This document shows positions 18,965-26,662 of a DNA stretch of 64,000 nucleotides, one piece after another. Both the position numbers and the translations under genes were made by a program. The notes below the pieces were generated by a model. It was not told the DNA's origin and did not search any database. It worked only from the letters and a program-made list of their open reading frames with translations. How positions within the stretch are numbered: position 1 is the first letter of the stretch; every line of letters begins with the position of its first letter. Origin of the DNA: Planctomycetota bacterium (GTDB lineage Bacteria; Planctomycetota; Brocadiia; SM23-32; JAKLEA01); assembly GCA_022711755.1 (NCBI GenBank), contig JAKLEA010000011.1:62001-126000 (forward strand). The letters run 5' to 3'.

Positions 18965-21313
18965 ATGCAACGCGCCCATGCGGGAATAGGGGAAATGGCG
19001 GAAACCGTCAGACTCAAGTGCGACGCCTGCGGGCTGGTTTTTCGCAGCCGGACCGGCCAGACCGCAGAGGGCGCGCCGTGCCCGCGCTGCAAAGGGACGC
19101 TCCGCCCGCTTGACCGCGCGGCCTTCGACCTCAAGCTCGAAGGCGAAAAGAGCGTCGCTCCGACGGCGCTTATTGACGGACTGAAGGATCGTTATCGCAT
19201 TGTTGACGAGATCGGACGCGGGGGCATGGGCGTGGTCTACAAGGCCGAGCAGGTCGGGCTGAACCGCGCGGTCGCCATCAAGACCCTTCGCGCCGGCGAG
19301 AACGCGACGGACGACATGATCGAGCGATTCATCCGCGAGGCCCGCGCCGCCGGCTCTCTGCGCCATCCCAACATAGTCGCCGTCCATGACGCCGGCGAGG
19401 TCGCCGGCATACGCTATTTCGTGATGGACTTCATCGAGGGCGAGTCGCTTCACAGCATCATGAAGCGCGGGGACATTGACGTTCTGGAATCGCTGAAACT
19501 CATCGCCAAGATCGCGCGAGCGCTCTGCATCGCCCACGCGCGAGGAATCGTCCACCGCGACCTCAAGCCCGCAAACATCATCCTCGATCCGTCCCGCGAG
19601 CCGCACATCACCGACTTCGGCCTGGCCAAGGACATGAGCGTTGAGGCCGGGCTGTCCATGAGCGGAACGATCATCGGAACACCGGACTACATGTCCCCGG
19701 AGGGCGCGTCCGGCCTGAACCGCCAGATTGACAAGCGCAGCGACATTTACTCCCTCGGCGTCATCCTCTACGAACTCCTCACGCATACCAAACCGTTCAA
19801 GGGCCAGACGGTCTACGAAACCATCAACAACGTCGTCAAGGTCAGCCCTCCCCCCCCCCGCAAGTTCAATCCCAACCTCGGCCCTGACCTTGACGCGATC
19901 TGCATGAAGGCGCTCGAAAAGGACAAAACCCGCCGATACCAGGACATGGCGGAATTGTCCGACGACATAGAGCGTTACCTGCGCGGGGAGCAGATCATGG
20001 CGCGCGTCCCCGGCTTTTTTGAAATGATCCGCCGCAGACTCATCGGCAAGGGCGCGATTGTCGCCCTCATCCTGATCGCCATGCTCCTCAGCGCCGGGCT
20101 TGCCGGCGGCGTCGGATACGTTCTGCTCACGCGCAAGGGACACATGCAGGTCATGGCCGAACGCCTTCAGGACGATCAGGCCGGCGTCCGCAGGAACGCG
20201 CTGGACATGCTCATCGAAGAGCTTTCCGCCGGGCGCATAAAGGACGACGCCGAACGGGAGCGGGTTGCGCGGCTGATCGGAGGCGTCGCGGCGGACGATC
20301 CAGAAGCCGAACTGCGCCTCCGCGCAATTCAGGCCATCGGCAGACTCAGGCTGAAACCCGCAGTGGGCGACCTTGCGTCGGCGGTCGAAAAGGACCCGGA
20401 ACTGAGCGCGCGGAAGGCCGCGATTGAGGCGTTGAAGGCGATCAGGACGCCGGAGGCGGTCGAGGCGTTGCGAAAAGCCGCGCGCAACGGCATGGACCCC
20501 GCCGTCCAGCTTGACGCGCTGAAGGCTTACGTTGAGCTTGCCGGGGTGGACAGCCTGAGCACGCTGCTCTACGTCGCCGGACGCCCCGCCATGAATCCCG
20601 CCGTGCGAAGCTATGCCAAGGACGCCCTGCAGGAAATGGCGGGCAAGGACAGGAAGATCATTGACCTGTGGAACGTGGACATCAACATCGGCAACGCCGC
20701 CGACCGGGCGCGCTTCGTCACGCAGATGGCGGCGGACCGCCAGCAGGAGGCGCTTGACGATCTGGCGCCGGAGCTTGAGGGCGCGCCGAAAAAGAAACCG
20801 GCCCCGAAACCGACCGCGAAGCCGCGCGGCCCGGAAGTCCTGGCGGCGGAAAAGGCCGTCGCAATGCTGGCGTCGGAGAATGCCGAGGAACGCCTGAAGG
20901 CCGCATACAGCCTGGGTGTATTGAAAGATAAAAGCGCCGCGGAATCGCTCAAAAAGGCGTTGTGCGATCCGGACCCGACGGTGTGCGGCGCGGCGGCGGA
21001 GTCGCTAGTCAGCCTGGAGTCAATCCCCGCCGACGGGGAGCTTCGCGCGCTGCTGCGCCATGCGAATCCCGGAACGAGGGCTGCGGCCGCCGTTCTAATC
21101 CGAAGCGGGGGCAGGAAGGCGCTGGCTTCCGACGCGCTTGTGCAGCTTGGGGAGGAGACGGACAACGACGCGCGCGCGGCGATGATCGAATGCCTCGGCG
21201 GGCTGAAGAGCCGGGAGGCCGCGCCATATCTTAAAGATCGCGCCGCCAACGCGCCGGCGGACTGGGAGCGCAGGCTGGCGCAGTCCGCCCTCGCGCAGAT
21301 CGAGGGCAGGTAG
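18965..21313 (+). CDS. Membrane Ser/Thr protein kinase (PknB type) with C-terminal HEAT-like repeats
   Basis: A short zinc-ribbon-like N-terminus (LKCDACGLVF...CPRCKG) precedes a complete kinase domain: IGRGGMGVVYKAEQ, VAIKTL, HRDLKPANIIL, DFGLAKDM and DYMSPEG (SPE in place of APE). A single membrane segment near 360-385 (VALILIAMLLSAGLAGGVGYV) follows, then alpha-helical HEAT/PBS-lyase-type repeats on the far side, interrupted by a Lys/Pro/Ala linker. Starts at 18944 (TTG), 18965 and 18995 are all possible; GGGGG before 18965 is favoured. It probably senses an external or periplasmic partner through the repeats. The WD40 gene follows 29 bp later. Confidence 0.88.
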   Translation: MQRAHAGIGEMAETVRLKCDACGLVFRSRTGQTAEGAPCPRCKGTLRPLDRAAFDLKLEGEKSVAPTALIDGLKDRYRIVDEIGRGGMGVVYKAEQVGLNRAVAIKTLRAGENATDDMIERFIREARAAGSLRHPNIVAVHDAGEVAGIRYFVMDFIEGESLHSIMKRGDIDVLESLKLIAKIARALCIAHARGIVHRDLKPANIILDPSREPHITDFGLAKDMSVEAGLSMSGTIIGTPDYMSPEGASGLNRQIDKRSDIYSLGVILYELLTHTKPFKGQTVYETINNVVKVSPPPPRKFNPNLGPDLDAICMKALEKDKTRRYQDMAELSDDIERYLRGEQIMARVPGFFEMIRRRLIGKGAIVALILIAMLLSAGLAGGVGYVLLTRKGHMQVMAERLQDDQAGVRRNALDMLIEELSAGRIKDDAERERVARLIGGVAADDPEAELRLRAIQAIGRLRLKPAVGDLASAVEKDPELSARKAAIEALKAIRTPEAVEALRKAARNGMDPAVQLDALKAYVELAGVDSLSTLLYVAGRPAMNPAVRSYAKDALQEMAGKDRKIIDLWNVDINIGNAADRARFVTQMAADRQQEALDDLAPELEGAPKKKPAPKPTAKPRGPEVLAAEKAVAMLASENAEERLKAAYSLGVLKDKSAAESLKKALCDPDPTVCGAAAESLVSLESIPADGELRALLRHANPGTRAAAAVLIRSGGRKALASDALVQLGEETDNDARAAMIECLGGLKSREAAPYLKDRAANAPADWERRLAQSALAQIEGR
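19850..19859. repeat. C10 tract inside the kinase gene
   Basis: Ten consecutive C encode the Pro run in VSPPPPRKF. A one-base slip here would truncate the kinase before its membrane segment. Confidence 0.85.
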
Positions 21314-21342
21314 CCGCTTTCGTATCTGGAAGGAGGCCGGAG

Positions 21343-23526
21343 ATGCCTGAAGAACGGGAATTTGGGTTGCGCTGGAAGTTCTTATGGCCGATCGCAATCA
21401 TGGGGTTCGTCCTTCTCGTGTTTCTCCTGAGCCGTCACAGGACAAGAGCCGCGATTTCACTCTTGGTCAACGCGCCCCCGACCGGCGAGCGGTTAGTGGT
21501 AACTGAAGCGGAGCGGAAGGCTGCGCCGGACTCACCATATGCCGCCTGCCCGGGATTTGTTCGGCTATATGGCACGGTAAATCTCAATCACGGCGGGCGT
21601 GTCATGACAGTATCTTTTTGCAACGATGATAACTTTATCCTGTCTTCCTCAGACCAAGGAACGATCAAGATTTGGGACATTGAGAATGGGCGAGAAATCA
21701 GAAGAATCTTGACATACCCCCCAAGCTTAAGAAGTGCATGCCAATGGGATTGGGTATCTTGTGCGGCAATAAGTCCGTCAAGTCATGTTGTTCTATTGGG
21801 TCACGAGTATGGGAGAATTTCGGTATGGGACACGAATTCTGGCAAGTTACTGAAATCAATGTCAGCGCACCCATTCACTGTAAACGATCTCGCTATCAGT
21901 CCAAATGGGTTATTAGCCCTTTCATGTTGTGACAAGGAATTCCCTTTCAAAGGCGGGCTGTCAGGATGTTTAACAGGCAATGACCCAAGAAAAGATCTTC
22001 CCCCGACAGATGATACAGTTAAAGTCTGGGATATTAGCTCAGGGCGTTGTCTTCGCATATTTAAGAGGCCCGAGAAAGATGCATATCATGTAGTTTTCAG
22101 CCCAGATGGAAGAAGGGCGTTGTCGGCATACAGCGACAGGACTATTGTACTGTGGGACATTGAGTCCGGAGAATCCTTGCTGAGTCTGTCAGATTGTGAT
22201 AACCATATCTCCGCAATAAATATCAGTCCGGATGGCAAGCTGATTTTCGCCGGAACAGCCCATGGCTCGATTTTTTATTGGGATGCCGAAACGGGCGGAA
22301 TGATTGGACGCGTAACAACAGAAGGCTCATATATTCAGGGATTGCTCTTCAGTTCTGACGGCCAGACGCTTCTTTCTTGCGGATACGATCACTGGAACGA
22401 TTTCAGATTGTACGACGTGGATTCGATGAAACAGGACAGACATTTTCCTGGCCTTTCAGACGGACTGGAGACATCCCCACAGGACAGAAGTGTTCAGGAA
22501 ACTCCAATAATATGCGCAAAGCTCAATAAGAATGGCGACAAGCTTATCCTTGGCGACAATAATGGCATTATCAGCCTTTGGGATACAAAGAACTGGCGCA
22601 GGATAATCACATCTTCATGTCCAGACTGGTCTGTTTTCTCGGTTCGGATTTCTGCAGACGGACGACGCGCACTTTCCGGTTCGGGAAGCGGAGCCTTGAA
22701 GTTATGGGACGTGGAAACCGGGAAGGAGATTATCACGCTTCAAGGGGCGACAGGGATTCAAAGATCAACTACATGGAGTTCAGACGAGTCTTTAGTGTTG
22801 TCAACGTACAACTACGAAAAGGCCAGGCTCCAGAACCTTGATACTGGAAAACAAATCGCAGAATACGCTCATCCGAATGGAAAAATCAATACGATTGATC
22901 TGAGTCCGGATGGACGCCTTGTAGCGACGGGGGGAGAGGATAAGGAAGTAAGACTTTGGGATGCACTATCGGGAAACAACATTGCAGTCGCTGCCAGTCA
23001 TCCTGAGCAGGTTGAAAAGGTCGCGTTCACGCCTGGCGGTGAATTAATTGCGTCTTTAAGCAGTTACGGACATCTGGCGATAACACGGGTGAATCCTTTG
23101 AAGGAATTGACGCCTCTCCCGCACGGTGGGATACGAATCGAGAATTTCTTGATTAATCCCCGAACAGGGAGCTTACTTGTCCAGTTTTCCAAGAAGTCGT
23201 GGCGTTTGTTTGATCCGCGAACGTGCAAGGTAGTTAGGGACTATGACAAGCGTACCGAGAATCTGGAAGTATTAGCCTATTCAAGCGACGGGAGATTTGT
23301 CGCAGCCTACAAGGAGGCGGAACATGACTGCAATAAAGAGTGGCATTTCAGTTGCGAGTGTGACGTCGTGATCGTTGACGCCGAGACTGGCGAGATTGTG
23401 AAGACCTTAAGAATCCCTTCGGTCGTCCGCGCCGCCGCCTTCCTGCCTGACGGCAAATCCATCCTGACCGGCAACTCCGACGGCACGATGGCGCTGTGGG
23501 ACCTGAATGCTGTAGGAAAGCGGTAG
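21343..23526 (+). CDS. Membrane-anchored WD40 repeat protein
   Basis: A membrane anchor at residues 13-29 (WPIAIMGFVLLVFLLS) is followed by at least ten WD40 units, recognisable by endings such as IKIWDIENG, VKVWDISSG, IVLWDIESG, LKLWDVETG, VRLWDALSG and MALWDLNAVG. WD40 propellers are protein-interaction scaffolds; in Planctomycetota they often accompany Ser/Thr kinases, as here. AGGAGG six bases before ATG makes the start firm. The first two-thirds is visibly AT-richer than the flanking genes, suggesting a different history from the kinase. The specific role is unknown. Confidence 0.9.
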   Translation: MPEEREFGLRWKFLWPIAIMGFVLLVFLLSRHRTRAAISLLVNAPPTGERLVVTEAERKAAPDSPYAACPGFVRLYGTVNLNHGGRVMTVSFCNDDNFILSSSDQGTIKIWDIENGREIRRILTYPPSLRSACQWDWVSCAAISPSSHVVLLGHEYGRISVWDTNSGKLLKSMSAHPFTVNDLAISPNGLLALSCCDKEFPFKGGLSGCLTGNDPRKDLPPTDDTVKVWDISSGRCLRIFKRPEKDAYHVVFSPDGRRALSAYSDRTIVLWDIESGESLLSLSDCDNHISAINISPDGKLIFAGTAHGSIFYWDAETGGMIGRVTTEGSYIQGLLFSSDGQTLLSCGYDHWNDFRLYDVDSMKQDRHFPGLSDGLETSPQDRSVQETPIICAKLNKNGDKLILGDNNGIISLWDTKNWRRIITSSCPDWSVFSVRISADGRRALSGSGSGALKLWDVETGKEIITLQGATGIQRSTTWSSDESLVLSTYNYEKARLQNLDTGKQIAEYAHPNGKINTIDLSPDGRLVATGGEDKEVRLWDALSGNNIAVAASHPEQVEKVAFTPGGELIASLSSYGHLAITRVNPLKELTPLPHGGIRIENFLINPRTGSLLVQFSKKSWRLFDPRTCKVVRDYDKRTENLEVLAYSSDGRFVAAYKEAEHDCNKEWHFSCECDVVIVDAETGEIVKTLRIPSVVRAAAFLPDGKSILTGNSDGTMALWDLNAVGKR

Positions 23527-23708
23527 CGTAGTGTTCCAGACAGGCTTGCATTCTCCATTATCGATTATCGATTGTCGCTGACTCACCCGCCATTGCTGCC
23601 ATAACGGGTGTCGTGGTTCCCCCTCTCCGGCGGGAAAGTTTGCCTCGCTTACCCGGGGACTGGCGCGCCGCATGTCGTTGGAATTTCAGGAATAATGCTT
23701 TCCGGGTG
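23527..23708. other. Intergenic region downstream of WD40 gene
   Basis: No gene seen. Contains a short direct repeat around TATCGATTATCGATTG near 23561-23576 and otherwise nothing recognisable. Confidence 0.4.
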
Positions 23709-23737
23709 TTGAAACCGGAAAATCCCCGAAGTAGAAT
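23709..23737 (+). promoter_or_regulatory. Sigma-70-type promoter of the MFS transporter gene
   Basis: TTGAAA (23709-23714), a 17-bp spacer and TAGAAT (23732-23737) make a near-consensus promoter. The implied start point near 23744 leaves a leader of about 110 bases before the ATG at 23857. Confidence 0.65.
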
Positions 23738-23779
23738 CCTGCCGTTCGCAAAAGGTCTTTAAGCTCACAAGGGAGTTGC

Positions 23780-23836
23780 CTGATCCGGCCTTTCGGAGTC
23801 CGTCTCCGCGAACCGGATGGGCGCTTTTTTCAACGT
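23780..23836 (+). terminator. Terminator-like hairpin in the MFS leader (possible attenuator)
   Basis: ATCCGG and CCGGAT form the base of a stem that encloses CGGAG/CTCCG, and the 3' side runs into GGGCGC and a T6 tract. It lies after the promoter and before the start codon, so transcription may be conditionally terminated. No known riboswitch class was recognised in the ~35 bases before it. Confidence 0.55.
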
Positions 23837-23856
23837 CTTATATAAGGGTATCCTCA

Positions 23857-25563
23857 ATGACCCAGGAAAAGAGTCTTCCACAGCAGGAGCAGGGCGGGGA
23901 CAGTCTGTTTCTGTTCACCGCGTGTTTTGTGGCGCTGGTAGCCACGTCCTTCGCGTTCATCATACGCGTGATGTGCATGGACCAGTGGCAGATTGACTTC
24001 GGCCTGAGCGAAACCCAGAAAGGCGAAATCTTCGGGGCGGGCATGTGGCCCTTCGGCATCAGCATCGTGCTGTTCAGCCTGATCGTTGACAGCGTCGGTT
24101 ACGGGCGGTCAATGGGCTTCGCCTTCCTGTGCCACATCTCCTCCGCGCTCATCCTGCTTACCGCCAAGGGCTATTGGGGTCTTTACGTAGGTTCGATATT
24201 GAACGGACTCGCCGCCGGAACCGTGGAAGCGGTGATAAACCCGGTGGTGGCCACCGTCTACTCAAAGACCAAGACGAAGATGCTTTCCTTCCTGCACGCC
24301 GGTTGGCCGGGCGGAATGGTCATCGGCGGCATCCTGATGCTGGTCATGCACTCAGTGTCAAAGGACGTGACGTGGAAGGTGTACGTCGCGGTCATACTCA
24401 TTCCGACACTGGTCTACGGTCTGATGACGCTGAAGTGCAAGTTCCCGGTGCAGGAGCGCGTCGCCGCCGGCATCCCCTACCGCGACATGCTCAGCGAGGC
24501 GGGAACCATCGTGGCCTTCCTGGTCACGTACATCATCGTGAAGCAGTTGGGTCTGGTGTTCGGACTGCCCTCCGCGCTTGTGTGGGTGGTGGTGATAGCG
24601 GCAACCGCCGCTTACTTCGCATACACGAAGAGCCTCGGACAGCCGGTCTACATCATCCTGGTGGGCATCATGGTCCTGCTGGCTATCACCGAGCTGGGCA
24701 TTGACTCCTGGGTGTCCGACCTGATGAGCGCCGAGATGGCGAAGATGAACCTGCCCGGTCAGACGCTGCTCATCTACACGGCCATGATCGCCATGGTCCT
24801 GCGCTTCTGTATCGGCCCAATCGAGAAAGCGCTCAAACCCCTCGGCGTGCTTTTCGTCGGCTCCGTGCTGGCAGCAATCGGCCTGTTCGCTCTTTCAAAG
24901 TCAGCCGGCATGGTGATCCTTGTTACGGCGACCCTCTACGCATTCGGCAAGGCGTTCTTCTGGCCGGTTACGCTGGGTCTTGTGTCCGAGCGTTTCCCGA
25001 AGGGCGGCGCGCTCACCATGAACGCGATCAGCGGCGTAGGCATGTTGGGCGTGGGCATCCTCGGAAGCGCATTCCTGGGAAACATCCAGGACACGAACAT
25101 TGACAAGGCCCTGCAGCCTGACGCCAACCTCTACACGAAGTTGATTGACCAGAAGGAAAAGACGAGCATATTCGGCAACTACAAGTCCCTGGACGGCGCG
25201 AAGGTCAACGACCTTGAGGATAAGATACGTCTTTATACATTAAAGGATGACGTGACCATCCGCAACGCCTATGACCACCTCGTCAGGGCTGCAGGAGACA
25301 CATCGGCCAAGACCGTCGAAGAGATGCGCAAGGGCCTGGAAGACAAGGGCGCTTTCGTGGACGAGGCGACATACAAAGTTCTTGTTGATGAGAAGACCAA
25401 GCTGGACGGCGTGCGCATTGCCGCAAAGAAGCGGGCCATGGCCACGATAGCCGCGCTGCCCGCGATAATGGCGGTCTGCTACCTGGGCCTGATCCTCTAC
25501 TTCAAGTCCCAGGGCGGCTACAAGGCAATCGAACTGAGCGCCGGCGGCGGGAAGAAGGAGTAG
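23857..25563 (+). CDS. MFS transporter with a soluble insertion before the last membrane segment
   Basis: About twelve hydrophobic segments over 568 residues. Between the penultimate segments and the final helix (IAALPAIMAVCYLGLILYF) there is a ~120-residue polar insert (DTNIDKALQPDANLYTK to IAAKKRAM), mostly helical. Such major-facilitator proteins of Planctomycetota and relatives usually import sugars or sugar acids. ATG 23857 with AAGGG eight bases upstream is preferred; longer forms would translate through the leader hairpin. Substrate unknown. A strong hairpin follows the stop codon immediately. Confidence 0.85.
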   Translation: MTQEKSLPQQEQGGDSLFLFTACFVALVATSFAFIIRVMCMDQWQIDFGLSETQKGEIFGAGMWPFGISIVLFSLIVDSVGYGRSMGFAFLCHISSALILLTAKGYWGLYVGSILNGLAAGTVEAVINPVVATVYSKTKTKMLSFLHAGWPGGMVIGGILMLVMHSVSKDVTWKVYVAVILIPTLVYGLMTLKCKFPVQERVAAGIPYRDMLSEAGTIVAFLVTYIIVKQLGLVFGLPSALVWVVVIAATAAYFAYTKSLGQPVYIILVGIMVLLAITELGIDSWVSDLMSAEMAKMNLPGQTLLIYTAMIAMVLRFCIGPIEKALKPLGVLFVGSVLAAIGLFALSKSAGMVILVTATLYAFGKAFFWPVTLGLVSERFPKGGALTMNAISGVGMLGVGILGSAFLGNIQDTNIDKALQPDANLYTKLIDQKEKTSIFGNYKSLDGAKVNDLEDKIRLYTLKDDVTIRNAYDHLVRAAGDTSAKTVEEMRKGLEDKGAFVDEATYKVLVDEKTKLDGVRIAAKKRAMATIAALPAIMAVCYLGLILYFKSQGGYKAIELSAGGGKKE

Positions 25564-25564
25564 G

Positions 25565-25591
25565 GTGTGCGAAACCGGAGGTTTTGCACAC
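25565..25591 (+). terminator. Hairpin directly after the MFS stop codon
   Basis: GTGTGCGAAACC pairs with GGTTTTGCACAC across a GGA loop (twelve pairs including one G-T). There is no T tract after it, so it may protect the 3' end rather than terminate by itself. Confidence 0.55.
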
Positions 25592-25605
25592 GCTGGGGTA
25601 TCTTC

Positions 25606-25635
25606 GGTGGGTTCCCGCTGCGCTAAGAACCCACC
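25606..25635. repeat. Dispersed palindrome, GGTGGGTTC family, copy 1
   Basis: GGTGGGTTC (25606-25614) and GAACCCACC (25627-25635) form a perfect nine-base inverted repeat, followed by CTACGGG. Related copies lie at 36932 and 43891. Confidence 0.75.
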
Positions 25636-25721
25636 CTACGGGACTCGAGAAATAGGTTCGCGAGACCGAAAGATCGAAGGTCCTCGGTTTTGTGCGCGCG
25701 GAAAATTGAATTGATTGCAAT

Positions 25722-25749
25722 CGGGCCGGGCGGCGTTCCGTCCGGCCCG
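25722..25749. terminator. Strong bidirectional hairpin terminator
   Basis: CGGGCCGGGCGG pairs with CCGTCCGGCCCG over a CGTT loop (twelve pairs, one G-T). It lies between the MFS gene and the convergent toxin gene, with A/T-rich flanks on both sides. Confidence 0.7.
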
Positions 25750-25801
25750 GTTGATTTAAGCCGTCCGCAGCAGGCCACCCCATACCTTGATAAACTCAGG
25801 A

Positions 25802-26221
25802 TCACACAAACGGATTAACTATGCGCACTCCTTCGATCACCCGCCCGTCGCTGAAATCCTCTGAATAAAGAACGCTGCATCCCGCGCGCGCGGCGCTCGC
25901 CATAATGAGCGCATCCCAGTACGAAATACCGTATCCGACGTGTATGTCAATCGCGCGCAAGACCATTACGGCATCAGTCCCAACGATTTCAAGAACCCGC
26001 AGCAGGTCAATCTCCCGACGAACGGTCTCGACCGGCAGCGGAGGTGACAACTTCCGGGTGGCAACCACAAAGAACTCGCTGAGAACCTGAGTCGAGACCA
26101 CACCCTTGCCCGTCGCAACGGCCAGCCGCACCAAGTCCTGCGCCCGTTGACGCTTGGAAGGATTCAACGCGTCGTGGGCATAGGCCAAGACGTTCGTATC
26201 CAGGAAGAAATCAGCGCTCAT
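25802..26221 (-). CDS. vapC: VapC-type PIN-domain toxin
   Basis: A 139-residue PIN ribonuclease beginning MSADFFLDTNVLAYAHD. Acidic residues that bind the metal are the Asp in FLDTNV, the Glu in STQVLSEFFV, the Asp in YWDALIMASA and the Asp in LYSEDFSDG. VapC toxins cut tRNA or rRNA when freed from their antitoxin. The start overlaps the antitoxin stop by 11 bp (ATGAGCGCTGA), the standard coupled arrangement; longer forms reaching 26383 would read through the antitoxin in another frame. Confidence 0.9.
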   Translation of the reverse strand: MSADFFLDTNVLAYAHDALNPSKRQRAQDLVRLAVATGKGVVSTQVLSEFFVVATRKLSPPLPVETVRREIDLLRVLEIVGTDAVMVLRAIDIHVGYGISYWDALIMASAARAGCSVLYSEDFSDGRVIEGVRIVNPFV

Positions 26222-26444
26222 GCAGTTCCTCGCGCGTCCATCTTCCCACCGGGACAGAGCCGCCTGACGATTCCCAGATTTTCTCGAGTCCGCGAAGGGT
26301 CTGCCGCCTGTCCTCGCGATCCAGAGCGACCAGACTGTCAAGATACTCTCTGATAAGGGCCGAGAGTGTCGTGTTCCGGTCAACAGCGATCTTGCGGACG
26401 GTCTTCAGTATGTCGTCGTCAATCTTGAGTGTGACGTTTGCCAT
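26211..26444 (-). CDS. Ribbon-helix-helix antitoxin (VapB type)
   Basis: A 77-residue protein. The opening MANVTLKIDDDILKTVRKIAVDRNTTLSALIREYLDSL is a ribbon-helix-helix DNA-binding domain; the C-terminal tail (KIWESSGGSVPVGRWTREEL) would wrap the toxin. It is the first gene of the pair and is translationally coupled to the PIN toxin. Palindromes in its promoter indicate the usual autorepression by the toxin-antitoxin complex. Confidence 0.88.
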   Translation of the reverse strand: MANVTLKIDDDILKTVRKIAVDRNTTLSALIREYLDSLVALDREDRRQTLRGLEKIWESSGGSVPVGRWTREELHER

Positions 26445-26472
26445 GATCGGATTCCCCGGGATTTCCTAACTG

Positions 26473-26510
26473 CACATAATAAGTATGGCACATATTATGT
26501 GATTTGTCAA
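26473..26510 (-). promoter_or_regulatory. Toxin-antitoxin promoter and operator
   Basis: On the minus strand TTGACA (26510-26505) and CATACT (26487-26482) are 17 bp apart. The spacer contains CACATATTATGTG (26489-26501), a palindrome with a one-base centre. A further CACATAAT at 26473-26480 is the inverse of ATTATGTG at 26494-26501. The paired CACATA boxes are the likely RHH antitoxin operator. Confidence 0.7.
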
Positions 26511-26662
26511 GACGGCATATCATGATAATCATTACTCTCAATATATCAATGACTTAGGTCATATTATTCTGGAATATATTTGGCAGGTTACCGCCACGCC
26601 AAGGACCGATTTGACAATCTCGTCACGCATCCATTGACTCGCCTGCTGCGGTACTTTCGAGA

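Noticed and set aside
18899..20143. 414-codon minus-strand open frame
   Set aside because: Antisense to the kinase domain of the PknB-type protein.
26222..26383. Upstream extension of the PIN toxin ORF
   Set aside because: It would read through the antitoxin gene in another frame; the domain starts at the Met at 26221.
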